A DNA stretch of 13,117 nucleotides. Origin: Planctomycetaceae bacterium. Lineage in GTDB: Bacteria; Planctomycetota; Planctomycetia; Planctomycetales; Planctomycetaceae. Shown here piece by piece: positions 5,747 through 13,117 of this stretch (positions within the stretch are counted from its first letter, which is position 1; each line of letters begins with the position of its first letter). The notes under the pieces are model-generated. The model saw only the letters and a list, made by a program, of their open reading frames with translations. It was not told where the DNA came from and made no database searches. The position numbers were made by a program, and so were the translations under genes. The stretch lies in the NCBI GenBank assembly GCA_029259875.1, contig JAJDEK010000258.1, positions 1 through 13,117 of the forward strand. The letters run 5' to 3'.

Positions 5747-7336
5747 ATGAAATTCATACCCACGGCACTCTGCCTGTTATTCATCTCACTCTTTAACGCA
5801 TGGGAAACTGCCCAGGCTACTCCTCCCAATATCATTTACATCCTTGCAGACGACATGGGATATGGCGATATTCGCGCACTCAACCCGGAATGCAAAATTG
5901 CGACTCCACATCTGGATCAACTGGCTCAAAGCGGCATGATCTTTACTGATGCCCATTCCAGCTCTTCTGTATGTACTCCCACACGCTATGGAATTTTAAC
6001 AGGTCGTTATAATTGGCGTTCCCGTCTAAAAAGTGGTGTGCTCTGGGGATTATCCCGCCGTCTGATTGAAGAAAATCGGTTGACAGTACCTGCGTTACTG
6101 AAACAACACGGTTACTACACAGCCTGTGTTGGTAAATGGCATTTAGGAATGGATTGGACTCTGAAACAAGGAGGCATTGCGACTGAGAAATCATATAACA
6201 AAAAAACTAACCTAGGGTGGGAAGTGGATTATTCCCAACCAATCCAAAATGGGCCAAACAGTGTCGGCTTCGATTACTTCTTTGGGATTAGCGCTTCGCT
6301 AGACATGCCTCCTTATGTCTACATCGAAAACGATCGGAGCCAGGGAATCCCAACCGTCACGAAAGCATTCCACCGGAATGGGCCAGCACATAAGGATTTC
6401 GAAGCGATTGATGTCCTTCCCCGCACAACTGAAAAAACGGTTGATATTATTAAACAACGGACGGCGGCTTCAAAATCAGGTACTCCCTTTTTCATTTATT
6501 TCCCATTGAACGCCCCGCATACTCCCATTGTTCCCACTCTTCAATGGCAAGGCAAAAGTGGTATCAATGCATACTGTGATTTTGTAATGCAGGTTGATCA
6601 CACTGTAGGACAAATTACGCAGGCTCTCAAAGCACAAGGTATCACCGAAAATACCCTGGTCATTTTCACTGCCGACAATGGCTGTTCACCAGCTGCTAAT
6701 TTCAAAGAGATGGCAGAGAAAAATCATCAGCCGAGCTACCAGTTTCGTGGACACAAAGCAGACATCTATGAAGGCGGACATCGTGTCCCGTTTATTGCAA
6801 GTTGGCCTGCTCGCGTAAAAGCGGGAACCCACTCTGATCAACTTACTTGCCTGACTGATCTGTTGGCAACTGCTGCTGACATCGTAGGAGCAAAACTTCC
6901 TGATGAAGCCGGCGAAGACAGTGTGAGTATACTCCCCGCATTGGAAGGTAAAGCAACCGCACCTCTTCGAGAGGCTGCCGTCCATCATTCCATTCGTGGT
7001 GCCTTTTCCATAAGAAAAGACCAGTGGAAGCTTGAACTTTGCCCTGGTTCGGGAGGCTGGAGTTCTCCGAAACCTGGTAAAGATGATCTAAGTCAGCTTG
7101 CGGGCATCCAGCTATACGACTTAAAACATGATTTGGGAGAGCAAAAGAACGTTCAGCATATGCACCCTAAAATCGTGAAGGAATTAACAGAATTGTTGCA
7201 AAGTTATGCCGAACAGGGTCGCTCCACACCTGGCAAGCCGCAAAAGAACAATGGTGCCGTCGACATCTTCGAAGCTGGTAAGTCTGCGTCAAAAATGAAA
7301 ACACGAACTAAAAAACGCCCAAAGGGGAAATCTTAA
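5747..7336 (+). CDS. Secreted sulfatase 1, formylglycine-dependent arylsulfatase-like (S1 family)
   Basis: The product has 529 residues with a Sec signal peptide (1-24, cleavage likely after AQA). It should hydrolyse sulfate esters in the periplasm or outside the cell. The S1 sulfatase core is intact: metal-binding D35/D36 (ADDMGYGD), the CTPTR motif at 76-80 whose Cys76 is converted to formylglycine by a maturase, GKWHLG (129-134), APHTP (256-260), TADNG (308-312) and RGHK (334-337). The C-terminal sulfatase subdomain, with YDLKHDLGEQKN near 462, is present. Length fits arylsulfatase A-like members. The last 18 residues are lysine/arginine rich. Sulfatase 2 starts 52 bases downstream, so the two are probably cotranscribed. 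The natural substrate is not readable; sulfated polysaccharide is a guess from planctomycete biology. Confidence 0.93.
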   Translation: MKFIPTALCLLFISLFNAWETAQATPPNIIYILADDMGYGDIRALNPECKIATPHLDQLAQSGMIFTDAHSSSSVCTPTRYGILTGRYNWRSRLKSGVLWGLSRRLIEENRLTVPALLKQHGYYTACVGKWHLGMDWTLKQGGIATEKSYNKKTNLGWEVDYSQPIQNGPNSVGFDYFFGISASLDMPPYVYIENDRSQGIPTVTKAFHRNGPAHKDFEAIDVLPRTTEKTVDIIKQRTAASKSGTPFFIYFPLNAPHTPIVPTLQWQGKSGINAYCDFVMQVDHTVGQITQALKAQGITENTLVIFTADNGCSPAANFKEMAEKNHQPSYQFRGHKADIYEGGHRVPFIASWPARVKAGTHSDQLTCLTDLLATAADIVGAKLPDEAGEDSVSILPALEGKATAPLREAAVHHSIRGAFSIRKDQWKLELCPGSGGWSSPKPGKDDLSQLAGIQLYDLKHDLGEQKNVQHMHPKIVKELTELLQSYAEQGRSTPGKPQKNNGAVDIFEAGKSASKMKTRTKKRPKGKS

Positions 7337-7388
7337 TCACTCATTCTTGAAATACAATTATTTAAAAATTTGCGTCATGGAGTTTTGA

Positions 7389-8858
7389 ATGCGATTCTCA
7401 GTTATTCAACTTATAATTCTGTCCTTGATAGCCGTTTGTATCTTTTGCCCAACTACAAATGCGGCAGAAAAAACGGCACGTCCCAACATTGTCTTCTTTC
7501 TAGTCGACGATCAACGGAATGACACACTTGGTTGTGCAGGACACCCCATTATTAAAACCCCGAATGTGGATCAATTAGCGGCGGCAGGGATTCGATTTGA
7601 AAATGCGTTCGTAACAACATCAATTTGTGCCGCAAGTCGTGCTTCGATTTTTACAGGACTCGTAGAGCGCACTCATCGTTACACGTTCGGTACACCTCCT
7701 ATTGCCGCGAATTTCGGGAACGAAAGTTATCCGGCAGTTTTAAAACGAAATGGCTACCACACTGGTTTCATTGGCAAGTTTGGTGTCACTCTGTCCAAAG
7801 ATGTCATCGCCAAGATGTTTGATTCCTTCCAGCCACATGGTCGAAACCCCTATCATAAAAAGATGCCCGATGGTAGCACACGACATGAAACACAGATCGC
7901 TGGTGACAATGCAATCCAATTTATAAATTCACAAACGAAACAAAGCCCTTTCTGTCTCTCGATTAGTTTTAATGCGGTTCACGCAGAAGATAGAGACAAG
8001 CGTCCCGGCGTCGGACATTTTCCCTGGCCTAAAGTAGTGGATGGTATGTATGAAGATTTGACGTTGCCTGGCCCTCGACTTTCTGAGCCTAAAATCTTTG
8101 AAAGCCAGCCGTCGTTTCTCAGAAAATCGTTCAACCGTCAACGTTATTTTTGGCGCTGGGATACTCCCGAAAAATTTCAAACCAATATGAAAGCCTACTA
8201 CCGCATGATCAGCGGCGTTGACCATGTTGTCGGACGTGTGCAAAAAGCACTGAAGCAGCAAGGGCTCGATAAAAACACCGTCATCATTTATACTGGCGAC
8301 AATGGATATTACATGGGTCAGCGAGGCTTTGCTGGTAAGTGGTCGCATTATGAAGAATCGCTCCGTGTGCCTCTCATCATCGATGATCCACGCGAGCCAA
8401 AGTCTCTATCGGGCCGTGTGCTTGAACCGATGGTCTTAAATATCGACATCCCGCCAACCATCTTAAACTTAGCCAACGTCAAAATCCCAGCCCAATATCA
8501 AGGACGCACGCTCATGCCTTTTATTAAAGGAGAGACGCCCGAGAATTGGAGACAAGATTTTTTCTGTGAACACCTGATGGATAACGCAGGCATACCAAAG
8601 TGGGAAGGTGTGCGCGGCAAGCGATATGTCTATGCCCGTTATTTTGAAAACGACTTCGAATTTTTGCACGACCTCGAAGCAGACCCTGATCAGCTGGTTA
8701 ATTTTGCAAACGATCCCAAGTATGCGGGTGTACTCAAGCAAATGCGTACGCGTTGCGATCAACTCCGCGATGGATATGGCGGCCCCTTCAAAGCCTGGCC
8801 CAAACCACAAAAACGCAAGAAAGCCCCCCGTAAGAACTTACAAACTACATTGAACTAA
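7389..8858 (+). CDS. Secreted sulfatase 2, formylglycine-dependent with variant active-site motif
   Basis: The product has 489 residues with a Sec signal peptide (1-26, cleavage likely after NAA). Core motifs are LVDDQRNDTLG (38-48, metal ligands D40/D41), CAASR (80-84, Cys80 the formylglycine precursor with alanine in place of proline), NAVH (195-198), TGDNG (302-306) and GKW (316-318). The usual GKWHLG is replaced by GKFGVT (129-134), so the histidine two after the catalytic lysine is absent. The C-terminal LHDLEADPDQLVNFANDP, near 432-449, is the standard sulfatase closing motif, so the protein is complete. The layout resembles choline- or iduronate-sulfatase-like S1 subfamilies more than sulfatase 1. 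The tail is again basic. GGAG lies 6 bases before ATG. The gene is probably in one transcript with sulfatase 1; the substrate is unknown. Confidence 0.92.
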   Translation: MRFSVIQLIILSLIAVCIFCPTTNAAEKTARPNIVFFLVDDQRNDTLGCAGHPIIKTPNVDQLAAAGIRFENAFVTTSICAASRASIFTGLVERTHRYTFGTPPIAANFGNESYPAVLKRNGYHTGFIGKFGVTLSKDVIAKMFDSFQPHGRNPYHKKMPDGSTRHETQIAGDNAIQFINSQTKQSPFCLSISFNAVHAEDRDKRPGVGHFPWPKVVDGMYEDLTLPGPRLSEPKIFESQPSFLRKSFNRQRYFWRWDTPEKFQTNMKAYYRMISGVDHVVGRVQKALKQQGLDKNTVIIYTGDNGYYMGQRGFAGKWSHYEESLRVPLIIDDPREPKSLSGRVLEPMVLNIDIPPTILNLANVKIPAQYQGRTLMPFIKGETPENWRQDFFCEHLMDNAGIPKWEGVRGKRYVYARYFENDFEFLHDLEADPDQLVNFANDPKYAGVLKQMRTRCDQLRDGYGGPFKAWPKPQKRKKAPRKNLQTTLN

Positions 8859-8896
8859 GCCTCGGCACTATCTTCCTTATTTTCTGATACTTACGT

Positions 8897-8930
8897 CGAT
8901 TCCATGACATACAACATTGGTCATCAATCG
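8897..8930 (+). repeat. Hairpin downstream of sulfatase 2
   Basis: CGATT/AATCG and ATGAC/GTCAT pair in one stem, interrupted by a small CC/C internal loop, with an 11-base apical loop. No T-run follows, so an intrinsic terminator is not supported; a 3'-end stabilising structure is possible. Confidence 0.35.
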
Positions 8931-8995
8931 ATAAAAACTTGAAATTCCGTGTCGTTGCAGGTATCCTAATGTCTTGATTCTTCCCGTTTGAAAAA

Positions 8996-9026
8996 TTGAC
9001 GATCGTGACCCTCCCAACTACATAAT
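8996..9026 (+). promoter_or_regulatory. Candidate promoter for the PSCyt1/DUF1501 pair
   Basis: TTGACG (five of six matches to TTGACA) and CATAAT (five of six to TATAAT) are 19 bases apart, a slightly long spacer. Transcription would begin near 9033 and leave a leader of about 120 bases. It would make the downstream pair independent of the sulfatases. Confidence 0.35.
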
Positions 9027-9030
9027 CAGC

Positions 9031-9083
9031 CCGTCAGGCAAAGGTGCTTGGCTACCGTCTCCCGAATTAGACCGTTCTGACGG
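9031..9083 (+). repeat. Inverted repeat CCGTCAG ... CTGACGG in presumed leader
   Basis: Seven-base perfect arms (9031-9037 and 9077-9083) enclose 39 bases. In RNA the arms would close a structured loop at the very 5' end of the predicted leader. No known riboswitch was recognised. Confidence 0.35.
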
Positions 9084-9115
9084 ACCGGCAATACCTACAA
9101 TCATCTCACCAGATC

Positions 9116-9154
9116 ATGCTGCGAGGTAATTGCAGTCTTACTGTCAGGGATTGA
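9116..9154 (+). other. 12-codon upstream ORF abutting the PSCyt1 start
   Basis: ATG 9116 opens twelve codons (MLRGNCSLTVRD) ending in TGA at 9152-9154, directly followed by ATG 9155 in the same frame. It has no clear ribosome binding site of its own, so translation is uncertain. If translated it could couple to the main gene. Confidence 0.2.
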
Positions 9155-11773
9155 ATGCGTATGTATGGTTTTCAATGTATACGAGCTGCCATTGGCTGCC
9201 TTTCGGCTATATTCACCGTTACTCTATGCTCCTCGACTGTAATCTGGTCAGCTTCTGTTCCCGCAACAAAACCAGTTGCCAAACAGAAAATTGATTTTGA
9301 AAAAACGATCCGCCCGATCTTTGTTAAACATTGCCAGGACTGCCATGGTCCAGATGACCGCGAAGGGGGCTTGCGTCTTACGAGCCGCAAAAATATTCTG
9401 CTCCGAAACGATTCCGGTGAACCGGCAATCATTGTCGGCAAAAGTACTCAGAGTGTACTTTTCCATCGCATCTCGACTCAGAATAAAAAAGAACAAATGC
9501 CACCCGCTGATGCTGGTGAGCGTCTCTCAAAACAGGAAATACAAATCCTGAAACAATGGATCGATCTGGGTGCAGACTGGCCTACAGGATCAGAAGAACC
9601 TAAACACTGGGCCTATGTGCCTCCGATCAAAAGCACGCCGCCAGTTATCAAAGGTCAAGCTCGCATCAAGAATTCTATCGACGCCTTTATTGTTAATAAG
9701 CTAAAGCAGCAAACGACACCGCTTTCACAATCTCCGCCATCCAACCCGGCACGTTTACTCAGACGGGTCTCCCTCGATCTAATCGGACTACCTCCCACGC
9801 CCGAAGCCGTGATTGCTTTTGAAAAAAATCCCTCGCCAGAAGCTTACGAAAAGTTTGTTGATTCCCTGTTGCAATCTCCTCGTTACGGAGAAAAGTGGGC
9901 GCGACAATGGCTCGATCTGGCGCGCTATGCCGATTCAAATGGCTTTCAGGCAGACCAGTTGCGCGAAATGTGGTTGTATCGCGACTGGGTAATCAACTCT
10001 CTGAACCAGGATCTCCCCTTCGATCAATTCACGATCCAACAAATCGCAGGTGACCTGTTGCCAAAGGCGACCATCGATCAAAAAATTGCAACCGGCTTTC
10101 ACCGCTGCACTACTTGTAATGTTGAAGCAGGTGTCGACCCGGAAGAAAACCGCGTCAATCAGATTTTTGACCGCGTAAACGCTACTGGACTAGTTTGGCT
10201 GGGAACTACGTTTGAATGTGCCCAGTGTCATAATCATAAATATGATCCCTTCTCACAGCAGGACTACTACCAAATCTTTGCTTTCTTTAACAACACTCCA
10301 CTGGAGGTAAAACAGGTTGGCAAAAGTGTGACGTTTGAGGTCACAGGCCCTAAGTTTGCTTTACCGTTGGATTCGAAAGCAGAACAATCAAAAGACAAAT
10401 TGACCAAACAGCGATTGACTATACAGACCCAATTGAACGCCCGAAAAAAAGAGTTGATTCAATCACTGCCAAAGTGGGAAGAAACCATGCTCGCACTTTT
10501 GGAAAACAGCGAAGAGAGCACAAAAGTTCCTGTAACGGTTCAAAAAATTCTGCGTGCTGAATCTGAAAAACGAACGGAAAAACAAACAAAACAGTTAACG
10601 CGTTTTCAACAACAACAAGATCAATCTTATGCCTCTTTGGAAAAAGACCTTAATCATATTCGAACCGAATTGACAGCACTCGAGCCTGATACAACGTTAG
10701 TGATGGTTGAAATGTCCAAACCTCGAATGAATAACATTTTCAAACGAGGCGACTTTCTTAACAAAGGGGCTGCTGTCATACCGCAAACTCCGGATGCCCT
10801 ACATTCCCTGAAAGTAAAAGACAAACCAAATCGTCTGGCTCTTGCGAAATGGTTGGTCGCTAGAGAGAACCCACTGGTTGCCCGTGTGACAGTCAATCGT
10901 TGGTGGTCTCAGTTTTTTGGGCAAGGTATCGTCGCGACGCAAGAAGATTTTGGCAGTCAAGGTGATGCTCCGACTCACCCCGAATTGCTCGATTGGCTGG
11001 CAGTAGAATTTATGGAACACAATTGGTCGATGAAACATATCCATAAAATGATTGTGATGTCGGCCACTTATCAACAATCGTCAAAGGTCACACCGTCACT
11101 TCTGGAAGTAGATCCTTATAATCAGCTTTATACGCGCGGCCCACGGTTACGACTTGCGGCTGAGAACATTCGAGACAATGCACTCGCCATTAGTGGGCTG
11201 CTTTCGACCAAAATGGGAGGACCTCCCGTTTACCCGCCTCAACCAAAGGGGCTCTGGAGACATGTTGGCCGTAATGCTCCCAAGTATCTCACTTCCACTT
11301 CAGAAGACCGCTACCGCAGAGGCGTGTATGTGATCTGGCGTCGAAGTGCACCTTATCCCAGTTTTACGAATTTCGATGCACCTGATCGGGGTGCCTGTGT
11401 GATCAATCGCTCGCGAACCAATACTCCCCTACAGGCACTCACATTATTGAACGATCCTGCTTACATCGAAATTGCCATCGGCCTGGCCAAGCGTCTGGCG
11501 ACGAAGAGTCTGTCTTCCAAACTGAGTGACCGCGAGCGGATTATCTATGCATTTCGGCTTTGTGTTGCCCGCGAACCAAAGGCAGAAGAAGTGGATCTTC
11601 TGACGAAAGTATTCAACAAGGAATTAAAATACTTTCAAGAACATCCTCAAGCAGCCCAGAAACTGATTTCGGCAAAAAACCGTCCAGAAGGAGTCGGTGC
11701 CACACGAATGGCAGCATGGCTGTATATCACGAATATTCTGCTGAATCTTGATGAAACAATTACGAAGGGATAA
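9155..11773 (+). CDS. PSCyt1 cytochrome / DUF1549 / DUF1553 (PSD1) exported protein
   Basis: The product has 872 residues with an N-terminal hydrophobic signal or anchor (about 11-33). A planctomycete cytochrome c domain follows: CQDCHG (C60, C63, H64) is a c-type heme site and M115 in EQMPP a possible axial ligand. DUF1549 spans about 173-380 and ends with [14 protein letters not shown], a second CxxCH (C355, C358, H359). Residues 405-510 are Lys/Gln/Glu rich and probably helical or coiled coil. DUF1553/PSD1 spans about 560-815 ([28 protein letters not shown]). The family is characteristic of Planctomycetes; its reaction is unproven, with roles proposed in redox-linked polymer breakdown. Length is typical. 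CAGGGA precedes ATG 9155. The DUF1501 gene starts 2 bases after the stop, indicating one operon. Confidence 0.93.
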   Translation: MRMYGFQCIRAAIGCLSAIFTVTLCSSTVIWSASVPATKPVAKQKIDFEKTIRPIFVKHCQDCHGPDDREGGLRLTSRKNILLRNDSGEPAIIVGKSTQSVLFHRISTQNKKEQMPPADAGERLSKQEIQILKQWIDLGADWPTGSEEPKHWAYVPPIKSTPPVIKGQARIKNSIDAFIVNKLKQQTTPLSQSPPSNPARLLRRVSLDLIGLPPTPEAVIAFEKNPSPEAYEKFVDSLLQSPRYGEKWARQWLDLARYADSNGFQADQLREMWLYRDWVINSLNQDLPFDQFTIQQIAGDLLPKATIDQKIATGFHRCTTCNVEAGVDPEENRVNQIFDRVNATGLVWLGTTFECAQCHNHKYDPFSQQDYYQIFAFFNNTPLEVKQVGKSVTFEVTGPKFALPLDSKAEQSKDKLTKQRLTIQTQLNARKKELIQSLPKWEETMLALLENSEESTKVPVTVQKILRAESEKRTEKQTKQLTRFQQQQDQSYASLEKDLNHIRTELTALEPDTTLVMVEMSKPRMNNIFKRGDFLNKGAAVIPQTPDALHSLKVKDKPNRLALAKWLVARENPLVARVTVNRWWSQFFGQGIVATQEDFGSQGDAPTHPELLDWLAVEFMEHNWSMKHIHKMIVMSATYQQSSKVTPSLLEVDPYNQLYTRGPRLRLAAENIRDNALAISGLLSTKMGGPPVYPPQPKGLWRHVGRNAPKYLTSTSEDRYRRGVYVIWRRSAPYPSFTNFDAPDRGACVINRSRTNTPLQALTLLNDPAYIEIAIGLAKRLATKSLSSKLSDRERIIYAFRLCVAREPKAEEVDLLTKVFNKELKYFQEHPQAAQKLISAKNRPEGVGATRMAAWLYITNILLNLDETITKG

Positions 11774-11775
11774 TC

Positions 11776-13117
11776 ATGAACGAGCACTTACAACAATTGC
11801 TGAATTATACCCGACGTGAGTTTTTTCAGCGAGCGGGAATGGGCGTTGGTGGGGCTGCGTTGACAGCCTTATTGACCGATAGTTTGCAGGCAGCATCACC
11901 GTCCGCCAAAAATCCGATGGCTGCCCGTAAATCGCATTTTCCTCCCAAAGCCAAAAACGTGATCTTTTTGCATATGGTGGGAGCACCTTCACATCTCGAT
12001 CTTTTCGACGCCAAACCAAAACTCCAGGAACTGGATGGCCAACTCGTTCCTGACAAACTTTGGAAAGGTTTGCGACTCGCGTTTATACGTGAGCAACCGA
12101 AACTGATGGGAAGTCCGTTTGCATTCCAGCAACAGGGAGAAGCAGGAATTAATGTCTCAGAACTGATGCCCCATCTGGGAACGGTCTCTGATGAACTCTG
12201 TATGATCCATTCTTTGAAAACGGACCATTTCAACCATGCACCGGCTCAACTGTTTTTTCAAACCGGCTTTTCACGCTTTGGTCGCCCTTCTCTTGGCTCT
12301 TGGGTGAATTATGGTCTGGGTTCGGAAAATAATAACCTTCCCGGTTTCGTGGTGCTGATCACCGGCAACGTCGCGGGAGCCGGCAATAGTTTATGGGGCA
12401 GCGGTTTTCTGCCAAGCATTTATCAAGGTGTGGAATTTCGTTCGCAGGGAGACCCTGTGCTGTTTCTTTCCAACCCAAAAGGCATGACCGGTGATGACCG
12501 CAAGCGAATTATTGATAGCGTGAATCAGTTAAACAAAGTCCAATTGGCTGATATCGGTGACCCCGAAATCGCGACGCGTATTAATCAGTATGAAATGGCT
12601 TACCGAATGCAATCTGCTGTTCCAGAATTAATGGACATTTCCAACGAACCAAAACATATTCACGAGCAGTATGGCACACAACCTGGTAAAGCAAGCTTTG
12701 CAAATAACTGCCTGTTAGCCAGACGGCTTGTAGAACGGGGTGTGCGGTTTGTGCAATTGTTTGACCAAGGGTGGGACCATCATGGCAGTCTGGTCAAAAA
12801 TATTCAAAAGAAATGTAAACAAGTAGACCAGCCAATAGCGGCCCTCATCAGCGATCTGAAACAGCGAGGACTATTGGACGATACACTCGTGGTTTGGGGC
12901 GCTGAATTTGGTCGAACCCCCATGGTTCAGGGGGACAGAAAAGCCCCTGGTCGCGACCATCATAAAGATGCTTACACAGTCTGGATGGCAGGCGGTGGCG
13001 TTAAACGTGGATTCGTATATGGCAAAACAGATGATATCGGATTTCATGTCGCTGAAAACCCGATGCACGTCAATGATTTTCATGCCACGTTACTGCATCT
13101 GTTAGGCATGGACCATG
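11776..13117 (+). CDS. DUF1501 protein with twin-arginine signal, 3' end cut by window edge
   Basis: From ATG 11776, 447 codons stay open to the window end; family members are typically a little longer, so only a short C-terminus is lost. Residues 12-40 are a twin-arginine signal ([10 protein letters not shown], then a hydrophobic run), implying export of a folded, possibly metal-bearing protein by the Tat system. DUF1501 motifs seen include [61 protein letters not shown] and [13 protein letters not shown]. The conserved Asp/His residues suggest a metal site and a remote relation to the alkaline phosphatase/sulfatase fold, but no activity is established. AGGG lies 8 bases before ATG. Only 2 bases separate it from the PSCyt1/PSD1 gene, and the two occur together very often in Planctomycetes, suggesting partners in one exported complex or pathway. 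Confidence 0.93.
   Translation, partial: MNEHLQQLLNYTRREFFQRAGMGVGGAALTALLTDSLQAASPSAKNPMAARKSHFPPKAKNVIFLHMVGAPSHLDLFDAKPKLQELDGQLVPDKLWKGLRLAFIREQPKLMGSPFAFQQQGEAGINVSELMPHLGTVSDELCMIHSLKTDHFNHAPAQLFFQTGFSRFGRPSLGSWVNYGLGSENNNLPGFVVLITGNVAGAGNSLWGSGFLPSIYQGVEFRSQGDPVLFLSNPKGMTGDDRKRIIDSVNQLNKVQLADIGDPEIATRINQYEMAYRMQSAVPELMDISNEPKHIHEQYGTQPGKASFANNCLLARRLVERGVRFVQLFDQGWDHHGSLVKNIQKKCKQVDQPIAALISDLKQRGLLDDTLVVWGAEFGRTPMVQGDRKAPGRDHHKDAYTVWMAGGGVKRGFVYGKTDDIGFHVAENPMHVNDFHATLLHLLGMDH

Larger units (their letters stand above)
8859..9154 (+). other. Intergenic region and probable leader of the PSCyt1/DUF1501 pair
   Basis: These 296 bases hold no sizeable ORF. I see a hairpin at 8897-8930 near the 3' end of the sulfatase 2 transcript, a candidate promoter at 8996-9026, an inverted repeat at 9031-9083 within the presumed leader, a 12-codon ORF ending exactly at the next start (9116-9154), and CAGGGA shortly before ATG 9155 as ribosome binding site. 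No T-run terminator was found. Confidence 0.5.

Noticed and set aside
7929..8348. 139-residue minus-strand frame within sulfatase 2
   Set aside because: It is fully antisense to conserved sulfatase motifs and has no motif of its own.
7389..8858. Sulfatase 2 as a dead enzyme or pseudogene
   Set aside because: The frame is intact, and the formylglycine cysteine, metal ligands and C-terminal motif are all retained; one altered motif is not proof of inactivity.
8897..8930. Intrinsic terminator after sulfatase 2
   Set aside because: The hairpin is followed by ATAAAAACTT, not a T-run.
10799..11077. Minus-strand frame inside the PSCyt1/PSD1 gene
   Set aside because: It is a shadow of the DUF1553 coding region with no independent support.
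1..13117. CRISPR array, transposon, phage or tRNA gene
   Set aside because: No spaced direct repeats, transposase or integrase motifs, terminal inverted repeats or tRNA-like folds were seen.

Overview
The window looks like chromosomal DNA from a planctomycete, probably a Gimesia-like member of the Planctomycetaceae, although the genus cannot be fixed from sequence alone. The main evidence is a PSCyt1/DUF1549/DUF1553 gene followed 2 bases later by a Tat-exported DUF1501 gene, a pair typical of Planctomycetes. It sits beside two secreted formylglycine-type sulfatases, a gene class expanded in this phylum. Nine protein genes are supported; the first and last run off the window. I saw no rRNA, tRNA, CRISPR array, insertion sequence or phage gene.

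Layout. 1-509 (-) is the start of a metallophosphoesterase gene. A 371-base divergent gap follows. 881-1951 (+) is an exported protein of unknown function built from SPOR-like modules, with a good intrinsic terminator behind it. 2120-2740 (+) is an RdgB/HAM1-type XTP/dITP pyrophosphatase. It converges on a minus-strand pair: a CvpA-like membrane protein (2767-3432) and, upstream of it, a GspE/PulE/PilB-family secretion or pilus ATPase (3528-5345) with an unusual membrane-anchored N-terminus. A 401-base divergent gap separates the ATPase from a rightward block: sulfatase 1 (5747-7336), sulfatase 2 (7389-8858), a 296-base gap, the PSCyt1/PSD1 gene (9155-11773) and the DUF1501 gene (11776 to the window end).

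How the genes may work together. The rightward block is entirely exported proteins: two Sec-dependent sulfatases with basic C-terminal tails, a probable c-type cytochrome fused to DUF1549/DUF1553, and a twin-arginine exported DUF1501 protein. By inference this is a module for using a sulfated polymer, such as an algal polysaccharide, in the planctomycete periplasm. The sequence does not reveal the substrate, and no regulator, transporter, glycosidase or sulfatase-maturing enzyme lies in the window. The left half is housekeeping (nucleotide-pool cleaning, a phosphoesterase) plus envelope proteins.

No wholly new system is evident. The points most worth a second look are the membrane-anchored GspE-like ATPase next to a CvpA-like gene, the duplicated SPOR-like architecture of the 881-1951 product, the altered active-site motif of sulfatase 2, the shared basic tails of the two sulfatases, and the extra cysteine motifs of the PSCyt1/PSD1 protein.
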